Shown here: one piece after another, positions 45,484-56,303 of the stretch
Layout: each line of letters starts with the position of its first letter
How positions within the stretch are numbered: the first letter of the stretch is position 1
NCBI GenBank assembly: GCA_022495995.1
Contig: JAFEMH010004906.1
Location: 1 to 64,000, forward strand
Direction: 5' to 3'
Source: Adenophora triphylla var. japonica
Taxonomy: Eukaryota; Streptophyta; Magnoliopsida; Asterales; Campanulaceae
Length of the DNA stretch: 64,000 nucleotides
Notes under the pieces: generated by a model
The model's input: only the letters and a program-made list of their open reading frames with translations
Told to the model about the DNA's origin: nothing
Databases searched by the model: none
Made by a program: the position numbers and the translations under genes

Positions 45484-48295
45484 CGTGAGCACCCCAACCC
45501 GGACCTAACACGTGTCCCGAGCTAAGGGAGCTCAAACTAAGAAAATCCATTTAAATTTTTAAACATTTGTTTGCCTTTTAAAAGAAAACCACCTTTCAAC
45601 TTCCAAATAAAAATCAATTGATAATATCCCTTCTTAAAGGAAATCCAACTACAACTTTAATAAACCGAAGTCTGATCAATTACATTGGGAACCTTAATTT
45701 ACATTTGTTTAACAAAAGGGTTTTCCATACAAATATATAAAGAGGAATACTTAACCAATATTCCTAACAACCCACTCCTATACTTAACTTGTCAAGCCCC
45801 AAAAGCAAAAGTCCAAAATGATATCCCGGCCTCACTGGTTCGGTTCACCTGTCTCGGAATCTAAAACAGAAAGGGAGAGGGGTGAGAATAAATCTCAATG
45901 AGCTATTATGATATGCGGCAAGATGCCATACAAGATGCAACATGTAGCATGGCAACACTTAACACATTATGAAAGCGGTAAACACCTTACGTTACCTCAT
46001 TTTACCTTTTCCCGTCGAACAATAAGTCGTACAACGTGGGAGTAAAACTCCACTCTTTGGTGAACCGCCCCCATGCACATTCACCGCTATAGGTCTCATA
46101 CCCCGTAGAGATCCATATAAGAAAAACAGGATACATATATGACCCCTATATTTAGAGTATCATATACTATCATCGCCACTGCAGAGAGCCGTTGGCTTCA
46201 TACGAGCATTCCCCGGTTTCTCCTAATCGCAGCGGTATGTAAAGGCTACTTATCACTCGGTACGGTAAGCTGCGGCCCCACCCTGTGGCCACAGAGTGGG
46301 GAAGGGTCACCGATATGATGAACCTTCAATCACTTATTGAACAAATCAATAATTGATTGACTTCCATCATACCCACCCGAACATATACACATTCAAGCAC
46401 ATAATAGATACTTGAATTATAATCCACAAAATGGGATAATCATATAATAACATGGTAATGTATACTCATGCCAATCAATACCATAATGCAACATTTAAGT
46501 AATACACTATGCATAGTATCATCAATAAATATGAATGATAACAAATAAATCCACGATTGGGATAACCATACAACCACATAATAAACATATCCACATATTG
46601 GGGTAACAATATAATCAACATGCCACATAATCCACAATTGGGATGTCACACCACCATATAACACATAATCCACACAATGGGATACCACATAACAACTTAC
46701 CAAATAGTCCATACTTTAGGATATTAAGATAACCATAATATCAATAATTCCATAACTTGGACACAATGCCACAAGTGATACCTACCCATTACCAATTAGC
46801 TCAATAGTGAAACCTATGGCTTCTACACCATTGCAACTATTCACTAAAGATAGGGAGTGAGGCTACTATATATCATAAACCACTCTTACATAGTCATTAT
46901 ACGACCTCGAATAACATTTATTAAAGTTCAAGTTCTATTTCCCAAATTGGAACTATTCTGGTGAAGTCACAAATCAAACCTATCAACCATTTTCGGGGCA
47001 ATATTTAAACTACTTCCACAATTCCATTTTGATCACTTAAGATGTCATTGAGTAGCCAAAGTATTCTACTTTAATCTAGGTTAAAGATATTTCATTTTGG
47101 TTCTAGTTCGATTAGGTTTAAACAGCTTCAAAGTTGACCCAATGTCACCAGGCCAGGGCACGACTCGTGCCCCAGGGCACGACTCGTGCCCCTTTGGCCT
47201 TCCCCAGAAACAGGCGTCCCCACAAGGCACAACTTCCCTTTAATCCTTGTCACGACTCGTCCCCATCCAAGGCACGACTCGTGCCACAGGGCACGACTCG
47301 TGCCCCGAACCTGCAGGAATTCGAACAAGGTGGAAATACCTATGTAGCTATACCAATTTATCCCAACCCAAGTTTCCTCTATTTTGTGAACATAAAAAGG
47401 TTTACTAACTTCATCCATATCATTATAGATCATTTAAATCTCCCAAAATAACATCAACCTAGGTTACTCACTCTTGGATTTACTACTCATTCAACCATCA
47501 CAATATCACATTTCACACTTAGTTTCTAAATCTTGTTCAATCCACATTCTTACATTCTTAATCAACCTTTATGAACAATACTATCATTCTAAGGCATTAA
47601 ACAATCATTTAATAACAATAACAACATCAAATCATTGATGAGCATACAAAGAAAGGAAGTCATAATAACTCACTTTAGGGTTTTCAATGGGAGGTTAAAC
47701 CTTCTAGCTTGATGAATTCCCCAAGATGATCCAACTACAAAGGTGCTCCTAAACTTGAATTTGGGGAAGAAATGTCTTGGATCCCAAGGCTTGGGAGAAG
47801 GGAGCTTCCATGGAGTCTCTTAGTGTTTTCCCTAGAAAAGAAGAATGAGAAATGAGGGAGAAGGGAGGATGAAGTAATGAAATTGGTAAGGAAATAGGGG
47901 GAGGGGGCCGGATGTGGAGGGAGTATGGGGGAGGGTATGGGTGTTGTTGACTAATGGGGGATGGAGAGTGATTTAAGGGAGGTGTCCCCCCCCTACTCTA
48001 GCTATCCTTCTAGGCTTTCACTCAAGTATCATTTTCCCTTTTATTTTATTTTTTTTTTCAAAGCATTTAAATTAAAACCTCCTACTCAAATATTTATTCC
48101 ACATTCTTAAATCCTCCTTCCCCATTCTATTCATTTTCTATTGTTATACCCTTCCCAAGAATATTATTTATTTCCCAATCATTTCACTTTAAATTTTAAG
48201 AAACCAAGGATATAATTTGAACACATAATATTAAAATAATATTAAAAGCACATTTTATGATACTAAAATAGGTGCCTAGGTTTAGGGTCGTTACA
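45484..48295 (-). repeat. 5' LTR of the Gypsy element
   Basis: 2812 bp, collinear with 39585-42401. It carries the same palindrome cluster at 47154-47306. Confidence 0.93.
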
Positions 48296-48386
48296 TAAAT
48301 CTTGCTCCCTTCTCTCTTAAATTCTCACACGCACTCAATACAATCAATTTTATCTCCTGTTCTACCTAACCCTCTTTGCAGAATCC

Positions 48387-50313
48387 ATGGAGCCTATTAA
48401 TGCCATTCACGAGGAGGATGTACTCGACATTGAACCAATTTCAGTTGCAATAGTTGATAATCCAGTTGCTGATCAACCTGCGAAACCTAAATTTTTCGTA
48501 GAGGTATCCCCTTCATCTCCTTCATCTAATTCGTCAATGGAGGTACCTCCTTCAGCTAATACTCCTCCTTTAGAACCCTCTGATGCTCCAACATCTACAA
48601 ATATCCCCACTCCTCCTCCCCCTCCTGTTGCTCAAAACATTGTCGAACCACCTGTTGTGGCCCCTGTTCCACCTTTGGTCACTCCCCTAACCAACAAAAG
48701 GAAACTACCCACCTCTAAATCAAAGGGGAACCTTGTCCAAACTGCTCCTCCCAAGAATTTAAGAAGATCTCACAGAGTGAGAAAGTTATCTGAGGCTGAT
48801 AAAGCCAAGAATTTGAAGAAGCCTGGTGGCAAACCAACCACGCCCATCGTTTTGATGATGATGAGGAAGAAGAAGAAGTGCACAACTGACCAGGTTAAGG
48901 AAGCCAAGTGCTCAACCTGTTGATGCTCCTTCAATTGATAAAGATGAGGAAGCCCTGGCAAACTTGCTGATTGAACTAAAAGGGAAGAAGAAAATGGCTG
49001 AAAATGACCTTGAACCCCTTGTTGAAGAGGAAAAATCTGATGAAAGTATGACAGTGATGACACAACAGCTGATGAGAACTATAAGCTTGGCCTTGATGAG
49101 CTTGACCAAGAAAAGGAATATCAAACTCTTGATGCCACTTCTGATGAAGAAACTGAAGCTGAACCTGATAAGGTGCGAAGCTGAACCTGATAAGGTGCCC
49201 TCACCTCCAAAGGTTGTGCCTGCAGATGTGCTCACATCCAAACGCACATCTTCAAGGCAAAAAGCTCAAAAGGGTATTGCTAAATTCATCTCTACCTTTA
49301 TTGCTTTAACCCCCATATCCTCCAAGTTTTTATCTGCTGATGCCTCTGATAGGTATGGTCAAATTGTGAATAAGGTATTCATTTTAGAAATGAAAAGAGA
49401 TGGGAGACATTCTCAAAATTGGGCTTAGATAAATTTTTTGAGGAGAGAAGTTTATTTCTGAATTTTGATCACCCAATCCCTTTCCTTCCCAAGCTCTTGC
49501 AAGAATTCTATGCTAATCTGACCAAAGGATTGGATAGACCCTCATCCCCCATGTTTTGTACAGAATATGTGAGAGGAAAGTTTATCCATTTTTCACCCTC
49601 TGTCATCAATGATCTCCTAGGCTTAGAAGAAGGGTTAGACCATGTTTGTGATGTCTCTGAGGAAGAGCTTGTATCCACCATTACCCATGGGAAAATAACT
49701 GTCTGGCCCATTAAGCCAAAGAATTTAGGAAGTGAATCCCTTACCTCATTCTACTGCTTTCTCCACTACATCTTAACTGCCAATCTCTGCCTCTCCAACA
49801 ATAAAATCTTTGTGACTAGAGTATAAGCAGATTTCTCTACAGATTGGGTGCAAAGAAAAATATCAACTTTAGAGAGTTTATCTTTAGAAAGATTTGTGGT
49901 TATGGTGAATCACCCTCTAAGAAATGGTCCCTGCCCTATCCTTCTCTCATATCCCAAATTTTAATTGCCCAAGGAGTCAAGCCAGAAAAGGAGAAGCTAG
50001 AATAAGTAAGTTTGAATTGTTCAAGGAGACCAAAACCCTTCTAGATGCCAAGCAGAGATTTGTTGATCTCCCTCTAGGAGTTGTGCCAGAAATTGTTATG
50101 CGGGATGTGGGCACATCCATTTCCACATCTGTGAACTCATTTGAAGCTCAGATGACAGATCTTGATGCTGAAATTGCTACTGCTGAAGCTCTCACCACAG
50201 CCTTGAATTCTCAAATGCAAGCCTCCCAATCTCATGCCAATAATCTCAAAGCTCTCAGAGATAGACTCAAGAGATGGCATTCAACACTTTCTAGTCAAAA
50301 AGGGGGGAGATGA
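48387..50313 (+). pseudogene. Sirevirus env-like region
   Basis: The third coding region of Sireviruses, downstream of pol; a real envelope function is unproven. It starts at ATG 48387 (MEPINAIHEEDVLDIEPISV), with a Pro/Ser/Thr-rich part (residues 45-100) and a basic stretch near residue 130 (RRSHRVRKLSEADK). Frameshifts fall near 48900 and 49420. The 49419-49826 piece (DKFFEERSLFLNFDHPIPFL...) resembles the globular domain of plant env-like or 'putative plant transposon' proteins. The last piece (49924-50313) contains a Leu/Ala-heptad coiled coil (DLDAEIATAEALTTALNSQM). No clear signal peptide or transmembrane helix was seen. Confidence 0.75.
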
Positions 50314-50710
50314 AGCTGGTGCTGGTGATTCTGTGTTTGCTACTGCTCCTGACTATTCATCCTGGAGAAGCTGGGATCTTTGAATTTAGGGGGAGTTGAA
50401 GTGAATCCTCATTTTGTTTTAATCAGTGTTGATTCTCAAACAATCTTAATCTTTTAATTTTTGTTCTTTTTATAATTAGTTTAAACAAATGATCTGTAAT
50501 TCTAAACATGATGCTGAATAGTTGTTTTGGTTATCATTATTTAACTGCAAGTTTTAGTGTTAATCTGTTCTATGCAGTTGTGTGTGGATGTGTTGACACA
50601 TCCGCACACACATTCATTCAGGGGGAGTTTTTCATTTCTGAAAATATTGATCATAATATGATCATCATAAATATTTGATTTTGACTAGAAAGTCTAAAAT
50701 AGGGGAAGAA
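50299..50710 (+). promoter_or_regulatory. Multiple polypurine tracts before the Sirevirus 3' LTR
   Basis: AGGGGGGAGATGAAG (50301), AGGGGGAGTTGAA (50388), AGGGGGAGTTT (50620) and AAAATAGGGGAAGAA ending at 50710 next to the LTR. The last is the functional-position tract; the others are upstream repeats of the same type. Confidence 0.7.
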
Positions 50711-51459
50711 TGAAAGAGTAAGTTTTAGGAAACAATTGGTTTCCTATTTTCGAATCAATGTCACATTTTTGGTAAGTTGATTTTGGGACTTTCATGGAAA
50801 AAATTAGAATTGTTAATATTCTAAATATCTTTTATTTATGTACATATATTTATATTAAGACTAACCTACTAACAAAATCTCTTTCCTTGTGAGTGTGCTT
50901 CATGTTTCCTTGTAGGAATTGGAAACTCACATATGAAAGGTGTTGGATTCGTGAAGATCTTCTCAATGTGCATATAAATACAAGTGATCAGCACAAAGAG
51001 AAGACACGGCTTTGGAGTGAATTTGAGAGACAATACACAGTTGTGATTCACGTTTTCAATAATGTGATTTTAGATTGTGAGTGAAGGTTGTGTCTTACAT
51101 CCGAACTCACATCTAGATTTTTGTCAAGTTCTTTGTTTTACTTCTGACTAGAATATGATCCACTTGGGAAAGGGAGTCTGTTCTTATCATAGAAGGTGAT
51201 TAGAACTTGTTTAGTATTTTCGTATTTTATTTTTCACTAATTCGTGTTTTTGTTAACATCAAAAGTTTTTAATAGTGAAAAGTTTTTTGGCATAAGCCTG
51301 ATTTGCTGGGATCAAAATCAGTAAACGTTATAATTTTTGTGTTTTGCTTTTTTATTCGGCTGCTTTATTTGTGAATGTGTGGACGGTTGTATGTCACATT
51401 TGTACTCACATCCGTGAACTGTTGAGTTGTTTAAGCTTTCTAACTACACGAAAGTTTCA
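50711..51459 (+). repeat. 3' LTR of the Sirevirus-like element
   Basis: 749 bp, followed by TATTT at 51460-51464. Collinear with the 5' LTR with scattered substitutions. Confidence 0.95.
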
Positions 51460-51702
51460 TATTTACTGGATCTCATAGTAAAAGTTTTACATGACATTAT
51501 AGTACAAATGTGGTTTTTTTTATATTTCTAAAAAAATGTTTTATAATAGTAGATTTTTATTCGAAATTCACCGTGTAGAGGTGCTGCAAAAGAGCCGCTA
51601 AACAAATCCAAATTTGAATCGGAGATAATATACTCTCTCCTCCCAATATAAAGAGATTAAATGTGAATCAGCAGGGATTAAGTAAAAAATAAAAGTTTTA
51701 TA

Positions 51703-51990
51703 CTCCCTCCCTCCGTCCCATTAGTATTAGCACAAACACTGTTTGCGCGGGAATTAAGGAATATGATATTTTAATAAAATGTTGTGAGTGTAAAAGAATG
51801 AGTGAAGAGAGAATGAGTGGAGGGTGTAATAAATTATAATGGTGTTGTGAGTATTAAAATAATGTAGGAGAGAGAATGAGTGGGGTTGGATGAATATTTT
51901 ATTAATATAAAGTTTCCTTTTTGGGAGTGTGCGGATATTAGCGGGACGCCCAAAAAGAAAAGTATGCTAATATTAGCGGGACAGAGGGAG
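51703..51990. mobile_element. Stowaway MITE
   Basis: 288 bp with TA at 51701-51702 and 51991-51992. Termini CTCCCTCCCTCCGTCCC and GGGACAGAGGGAG; interior AAATTATAATGGTGTTGTGA as in the other copies. Confidence 0.92.
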
Positions 51991-52091
51991 TATATAAAAA
52001 GTAAAATAGGAAACAGAAAGTGGGGTAAAAAGTTCTTGTCTATTTTGGGTAAGTTTGTTTTATACTGAAATGCCAAAAAATAAAAATAATA

Positions 52092-52371
52092 CTCCCTCCG
52101 TCCCAATAAGAGCTTCCCTTTTTGCCATTTTCGTGTCATCCGCTATCAATACTTTCCAGCTTTCGCTTTTTTGAAGGAATCTTTACTATTTTCTCCACTC
52201 ATTCTCTCTCCTCATTATTTTAATACTCACAACACTATTATAATTTACTATTCCCTCCACTCATTCTCTCTCCTATTTTCAAATTACACTCACAACATCT
52301 TTACTTCCCTCCCACTTCCTTAATTTGCGTGCACAAAAAGTTTTGGGAAGCTCTTACCGGGACGGAGGGAG
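52092..52371. mobile_element. Stowaway MITE
   Basis: 280 bp with TA at 52090-52091 and 52372-52373. Termini CTCCCTCCGTCCCAATAAG and CGGGACGGAGGGAG. Opposite orientation to the copy at 51703. Confidence 0.93.
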
Positions 52372-52373
52372 TA

Positions 52374-52760
52374 TCTTTTATAATAGAGCGAATGAGTATA
52401 TTTTAATCAAATTTGACAGCACATTTAAAAAAACAAAAAAAGTGGTAATGTGAAAAGACCTAAGTGTGCTGTGCCGTGCCCTATCCCTTAAGTTAGTGAA
52501 GTTATGGCTTGAGCTACTAAAGTAAGTATAAATTTTTTGAAAGAACTTAGTACGAAAGAAGGGGTCCACTGCACAAAAATTAATAATGATGTGCACTCAT
52601 TAAGGTGGTGGATTTATTGAAAAAAAAAAACACATTCCCCTGGTTCATTTTTTGTTAATTTTCCACTTCAATATCAACCTACCATCCTCATTTACTCCTT
52701 ACTGGCAGCTGTAGATGAGGGGACTTTGATAGCTCTGGCTTCCCCAATTTTATTTCTTAA
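52374..52760. other. AT-rich intergenic DNA
   Basis: No gene or recognised element. Confidence 0.5.
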
Positions 52761-55700
52761 TCTATACTTTTTCCGTCCCACCTCACTTGACACTTATTTT
52801 CATTTTGGGCCGTCCCAGCTCACTTGACATTTCTCAAAATAGTCTACTTTTTATAATTTTATATTCACTCTACCCCACCACTCATTCTCTCTCTTCATTT
52901 TCCACCACTCAATTATTCAACCAACACTACTATTTACCCCACTCATTCTCTTTCTTCATTTTCTATCACACATTTTTTTAGTTTATTCTTTTTTCTTAGT
53001 TCCCGTGCCCACCTCAAGGGTGTCAAGTGAGGTGGGACGGAGGGAGTATAATATATAAAAACAGAAACATTTCAAGATCATACAGTTCGCCACGTGAAAT
53101 TTCAAGTCAGCTCTATGTTCATCAATTATTTGCCGTCATGTGTCACATTCAATGAAGAGTTTTATTTTAGATTTTGATTTAAACACAAATTTTAGCTTTT
53201 AAATCCAAACAAAATATTTTTAGACCTAATAAATTCAAACTACAGCGGTTCAACTACTTCATCCGAAAGAATGTGATGGTGGTAGAAAGTAAAAACATTG
53301 TCTTGGAACATGCACTGATTTCTCTTTTCTTTATCCCCCATATTAAATTTTAGATTATTAGATTATTTTATTTTATTGGATTAAAATTAATTTGTTTAAA
53401 TTATATTATTCTCTCCATCCTAAAATGAATGATTTTTTTCAAAGTTTAAGAATCATTTTAAAAATTTTAATTTTAATCTAGAAAAAAATAATAAACATTC
53501 TTTTAATTCTATATAATATATAAAAGCATAAACATTTCAAGACCATACAGCTCGCCACGTGAAATTCCAAGTCAGCTCTATGTTCACCAATTATTAGCCG
53601 CCATGTGTCACATTCAATGAAGAGTTTTATTTTATATTTTGATTTAAACACAAATTTTAGCTTTTAAATCCAACAAAATATTTTTAAACGTAATAAATTC
53701 AAACTGCAGTGGTTCAACTACTTCATCCGAAAGAATGTGATGGTGGTAGAAAGTAGAAACATTGTCTTGGAGCATGCACTGATTTCTCTTATTATTATCC
53801 CCCATATTAGATATTAGATTATTAGCTTATTTTATTTTATTGGATTAAATATAATTTGTTTAAATTGTATTATTCTCTCCATCCTAAAATAAATTATTTT
53901 TTTCAAAATTAAGAATCATTTTAAAAATTTTAATTTTAATCTAGAAAAAATAATAAACATTCTTTTAATTCATTTTCAAAATTCTAGAATGTAAAAATAT
54001 AATGAATTATGAAAAAAAATTAAATCAAAAAAATTTAAAAGAACATTTATTTTGAGACAATAATGGGCATTCAATCTATATAATATATAAAAGCAGAAAC
54101 ATTTCAAAAACATACAGCTCGCCATGTGGAATTCCAAGTCAACTCTATGTTCACCAATTATTAGCCGCCACGTGTCACATTCAATGAAGAGTTTTATTTT
54201 AGATTTTGATTTAAACACAAATTTTAGCTTTTAAATCCAAACAAAATATTTTTAGACGTAATAAATTCAAACTACAGCGGTTCAACTACTTCATCCGAAA
54301 GAATGTGATGGTGGTAGAAAGTAGAAACATTGTCTTGGAGCATGCACTGATTTCTCTTATCATTATCCCCCATATTAAATTTTAGATTATTAGATTATTT
54401 TATTTTATTGGATTAAATTTAATTTGTTTAAATTGTATTATTCTCTCCATCCTAAAATGAATGATTTTTTTCAAAATTTAAGAATCATTTTAAAAAAATT
54501 AATTTTAATCTAGAAAAAATTATAAACATTCTTTTAATTCATTTTCAAAATTTTAGAATGTAAAAATATAATGAATTATGAAAAAAAATTAAATCAAAAA
54601 ATTTAATAGAAAATTTATTTTGAGACAATAATGGTTATTCAATCTATATAATATATAAAAGCAGAAACATTTCAAGATCATACAGCTCGCCACGTGGAAT
54701 TTCAAGTCAGCACTATGTTCACCAATTATTAACCGTCATGTGTCACATTCAATGAAGAGTTTTATTTTAGATTTTGATTTAAACACAAATTTTAGCTTTT
54801 AAATCCAAACAAAATATTTTTAAACGTAATAAATTCAAACTTCAGTGGTTCAACTACTTCATCCGAAAGAATGTGATGGTGATAGAAAGTAGAAATATTG
54901 TCTTGGAGCATGCAGTGATTTCTCTTATCATTATCCCCCATATTAGATTTTAGATTATTAGATTATTTTATTTTATTGGATTAAATTAACTTTGTTTGAA
55001 TTGTATTATTCTCTCCATCCTAAAATAAATGATTTTTTTTTCAAAATTTAAGAATCATTTTAAAAAATTTAATTTTAATCTTGAAAAAATAATAAACATT
55101 CTTTTAATTCATTTTCAAAATTTTAGAATGTAAAAATATAATGAATTATGAAAAAAAATTAAATCAAAAAATTTAAAAGAACATTTATTTTGAGACAATA
55201 ATGGTCATTCAATCTATATAATATATAAAAGCAGAAACATTTCAAGACCATACAGCTCGCCACGTGGAATTTCAAGTCAGCTCTATGTTCACCAATTATT
55301 AGCCGCCATATGTCACATTCGATGAAGAGTTTTATTTTATATTTTGATTTAAACACAAATTTAGCTTTTAAATCCAAACAAAATATTTTTAGACGTAATA
55401 AATTCAAACTACAGTGGTTCAACTACTTCATTCGAAAGAATGTGATGGTGGTAGAAAGTAGAAATATTGTCTTGGAGCATGCACTGATTTCTCTTTTCTT
55501 TATCCCCGATATTAGATTTTAGATTATTATATTATTTTATTTTATTTTATTGAATTAAATTTAATTTGTTTAAATTGTATTATTCTCTCCATCCTAAAAT
55601 GAATGATTTTTTTTTCAAAATTTAAGAATCATTTTAAAAAATTTAATTTTAATCTAGGAAAAATAATAAACATTCTTTTAATTCTTTATAATATATAAAA

Positions 55701-55916
55701 GCATAAACATTTCAAGACCATACAACTCGCCACATGGAATTTCAAGTCAGCTCTATGTTCACCAATTATTAGCCGCCATGTGTCACATTCAATGAAGAGT
55801 TTTATTTTAGATTTTGATTTAAACACAAATTTTAGCTTTTAAATCCAAACAAAATATTTTTAAACGTAATAAATTCAAACTGCAGTGGTTCAACTACTTC
55901 TTCCGAAAGAATGTGA
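52761..55916 (+). repeat. Six-copy tandem array with Helitron-like unit starts
   Basis: Units start near 52761 (split by a MITE), 53508, 54075, 54643, 55213 and 55683; the last is truncated at about 55916. Units open with TCTATATAATATATAAAAGC, then ACATTTCAAG, GCCACGTG, a TGTGTCACATTCAATGAAGA phrase, and ACTTCATCCGAAAGAATGTG. Spacing is about 567 bp; units 1 and 5 lack a segment of about 100 bp at their 3' end and are about 465 bp. A start with TC after A, TATA-like, is typical of plant Helitron 5' ends, but no CTRR 3' end with hairpin was found per unit. Confidence 0.85.
52767..53046. mobile_element. Stowaway-type MITE inside array unit 1
   Basis: 280 bp with TA at 52765-52766 and 53047-53048. 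Ends CTTTTTCCGTCCCACCTCAC and GGTGGGACGGAGGGAG. It belongs to the same CACTT(C/G)AC subfamily as the copy in Copia pol. Removing it with one TA recreates the start of an array unit. Confidence 0.92.
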
Positions 55917-56270
55917 TTATCCTTATGTTCGGATGGTGCTCTGCCATTCCTTTGATTCCTTCTTATTATTTTGTCTTTTATAATTATTTGTTTAAAAATT
56001 CATTGTCATCTGCTCTGCACATAAATATCAGTTAGGTAATCGGCTTTACAGTTTGAAAAAACCAGAGTTTCTTGCTAACTGCCAACCATTCATATAATTA
56101 GCCACTTAGTTATCCTTTTCTTTTTGTTCTAGACCACAAGTAGCCTGTCTTTGACATAAGAAGGACTCTCTTATGACCTGCTTCTTTTTCTCTGTGCCCA
56201 TTCACTCAGCTTTGCTCCTCATATTCCTGGTGATTATCCTTGTGTTCGGATGGTGCTCTGCCATTCAGTG
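55917..56270. repeat. 39-bp direct repeat flanking 276 bp
   Basis: GATTATCCTTRTGTTCGGAT followed by GGTGCTCTGCCATTC occurs at about 55917-55955 and 56232-56270. The second copy is part of the minus-strand gag remnant. The DNA between is noncoding. Confidence 0.75.
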
Positions 56271-56303
56271 GTCTAAAATGACGAGGAGGTATTCTGTCCC
56301 TCC

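Larger units (their letters stand above)
39585..48295 (-). mobile_element. Ty3/Gypsy retrotransposon with gag and decayed pol
   Basis: 8.7 kb flanked by TAAAT (39580-39584 and 48296-48300). LTRs of 2817 and 2812 bp read on the minus strand as TGTAACGACC...GGTGCTCACA. On the minus strand the right LTR is followed by a worn initiator-tRNA primer site (GTTAATATCGTAGCTTAG), and the left LTR is preceded by the purine tract AAGGGAGAGTGAG (42402-42414), setting a minus orientation. Gag remnants lie at 44237-45424. Where pol should be (42415-44236) only scrambled remnants remain. LTRs are very similar and differ mainly by small indels. Confidence 0.93.
21317..51459 (+). mobile_element. Sirevirus-like Ty1/Copia retrotransposon with two nested insertions
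   Basis: LTRs at 21317-22063 and 50711-51459 start TGAAAGAGTAAG and end CTTTCA or GTTTCA. The TATTT target duplication lies at 21312-21316 and 51460-51464. The primer site TTGGTATCAGAGC (22065-22077) follows the 5' LTR. Gag, pol and an env-like region occur in Sirevirus order. The span is 30.1 kb; subtracting the two nested elements and their duplications leaves about 10.07 kb, the normal Sirevirus size. All frames contain stops or shifts. Confidence 0.95.

Noticed and set aside
40545..46712. 90-residue Tyr/Val/Cys-rich minus-strand frame in both Gypsy LTRs (40545-40817 and 46440-46712)
   Set aside because: It lies in LTR sequence with repeated CCACA and GGGATA phrases and has no known domain. 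Duplication is due to the LTR pair.
41202..47451. Frames with ARLVPQGTTRA in both Gypsy LTRs
   Set aside because: They are readings of the GGCACGACTCGTGCC palindrome cluster, not conserved protein.
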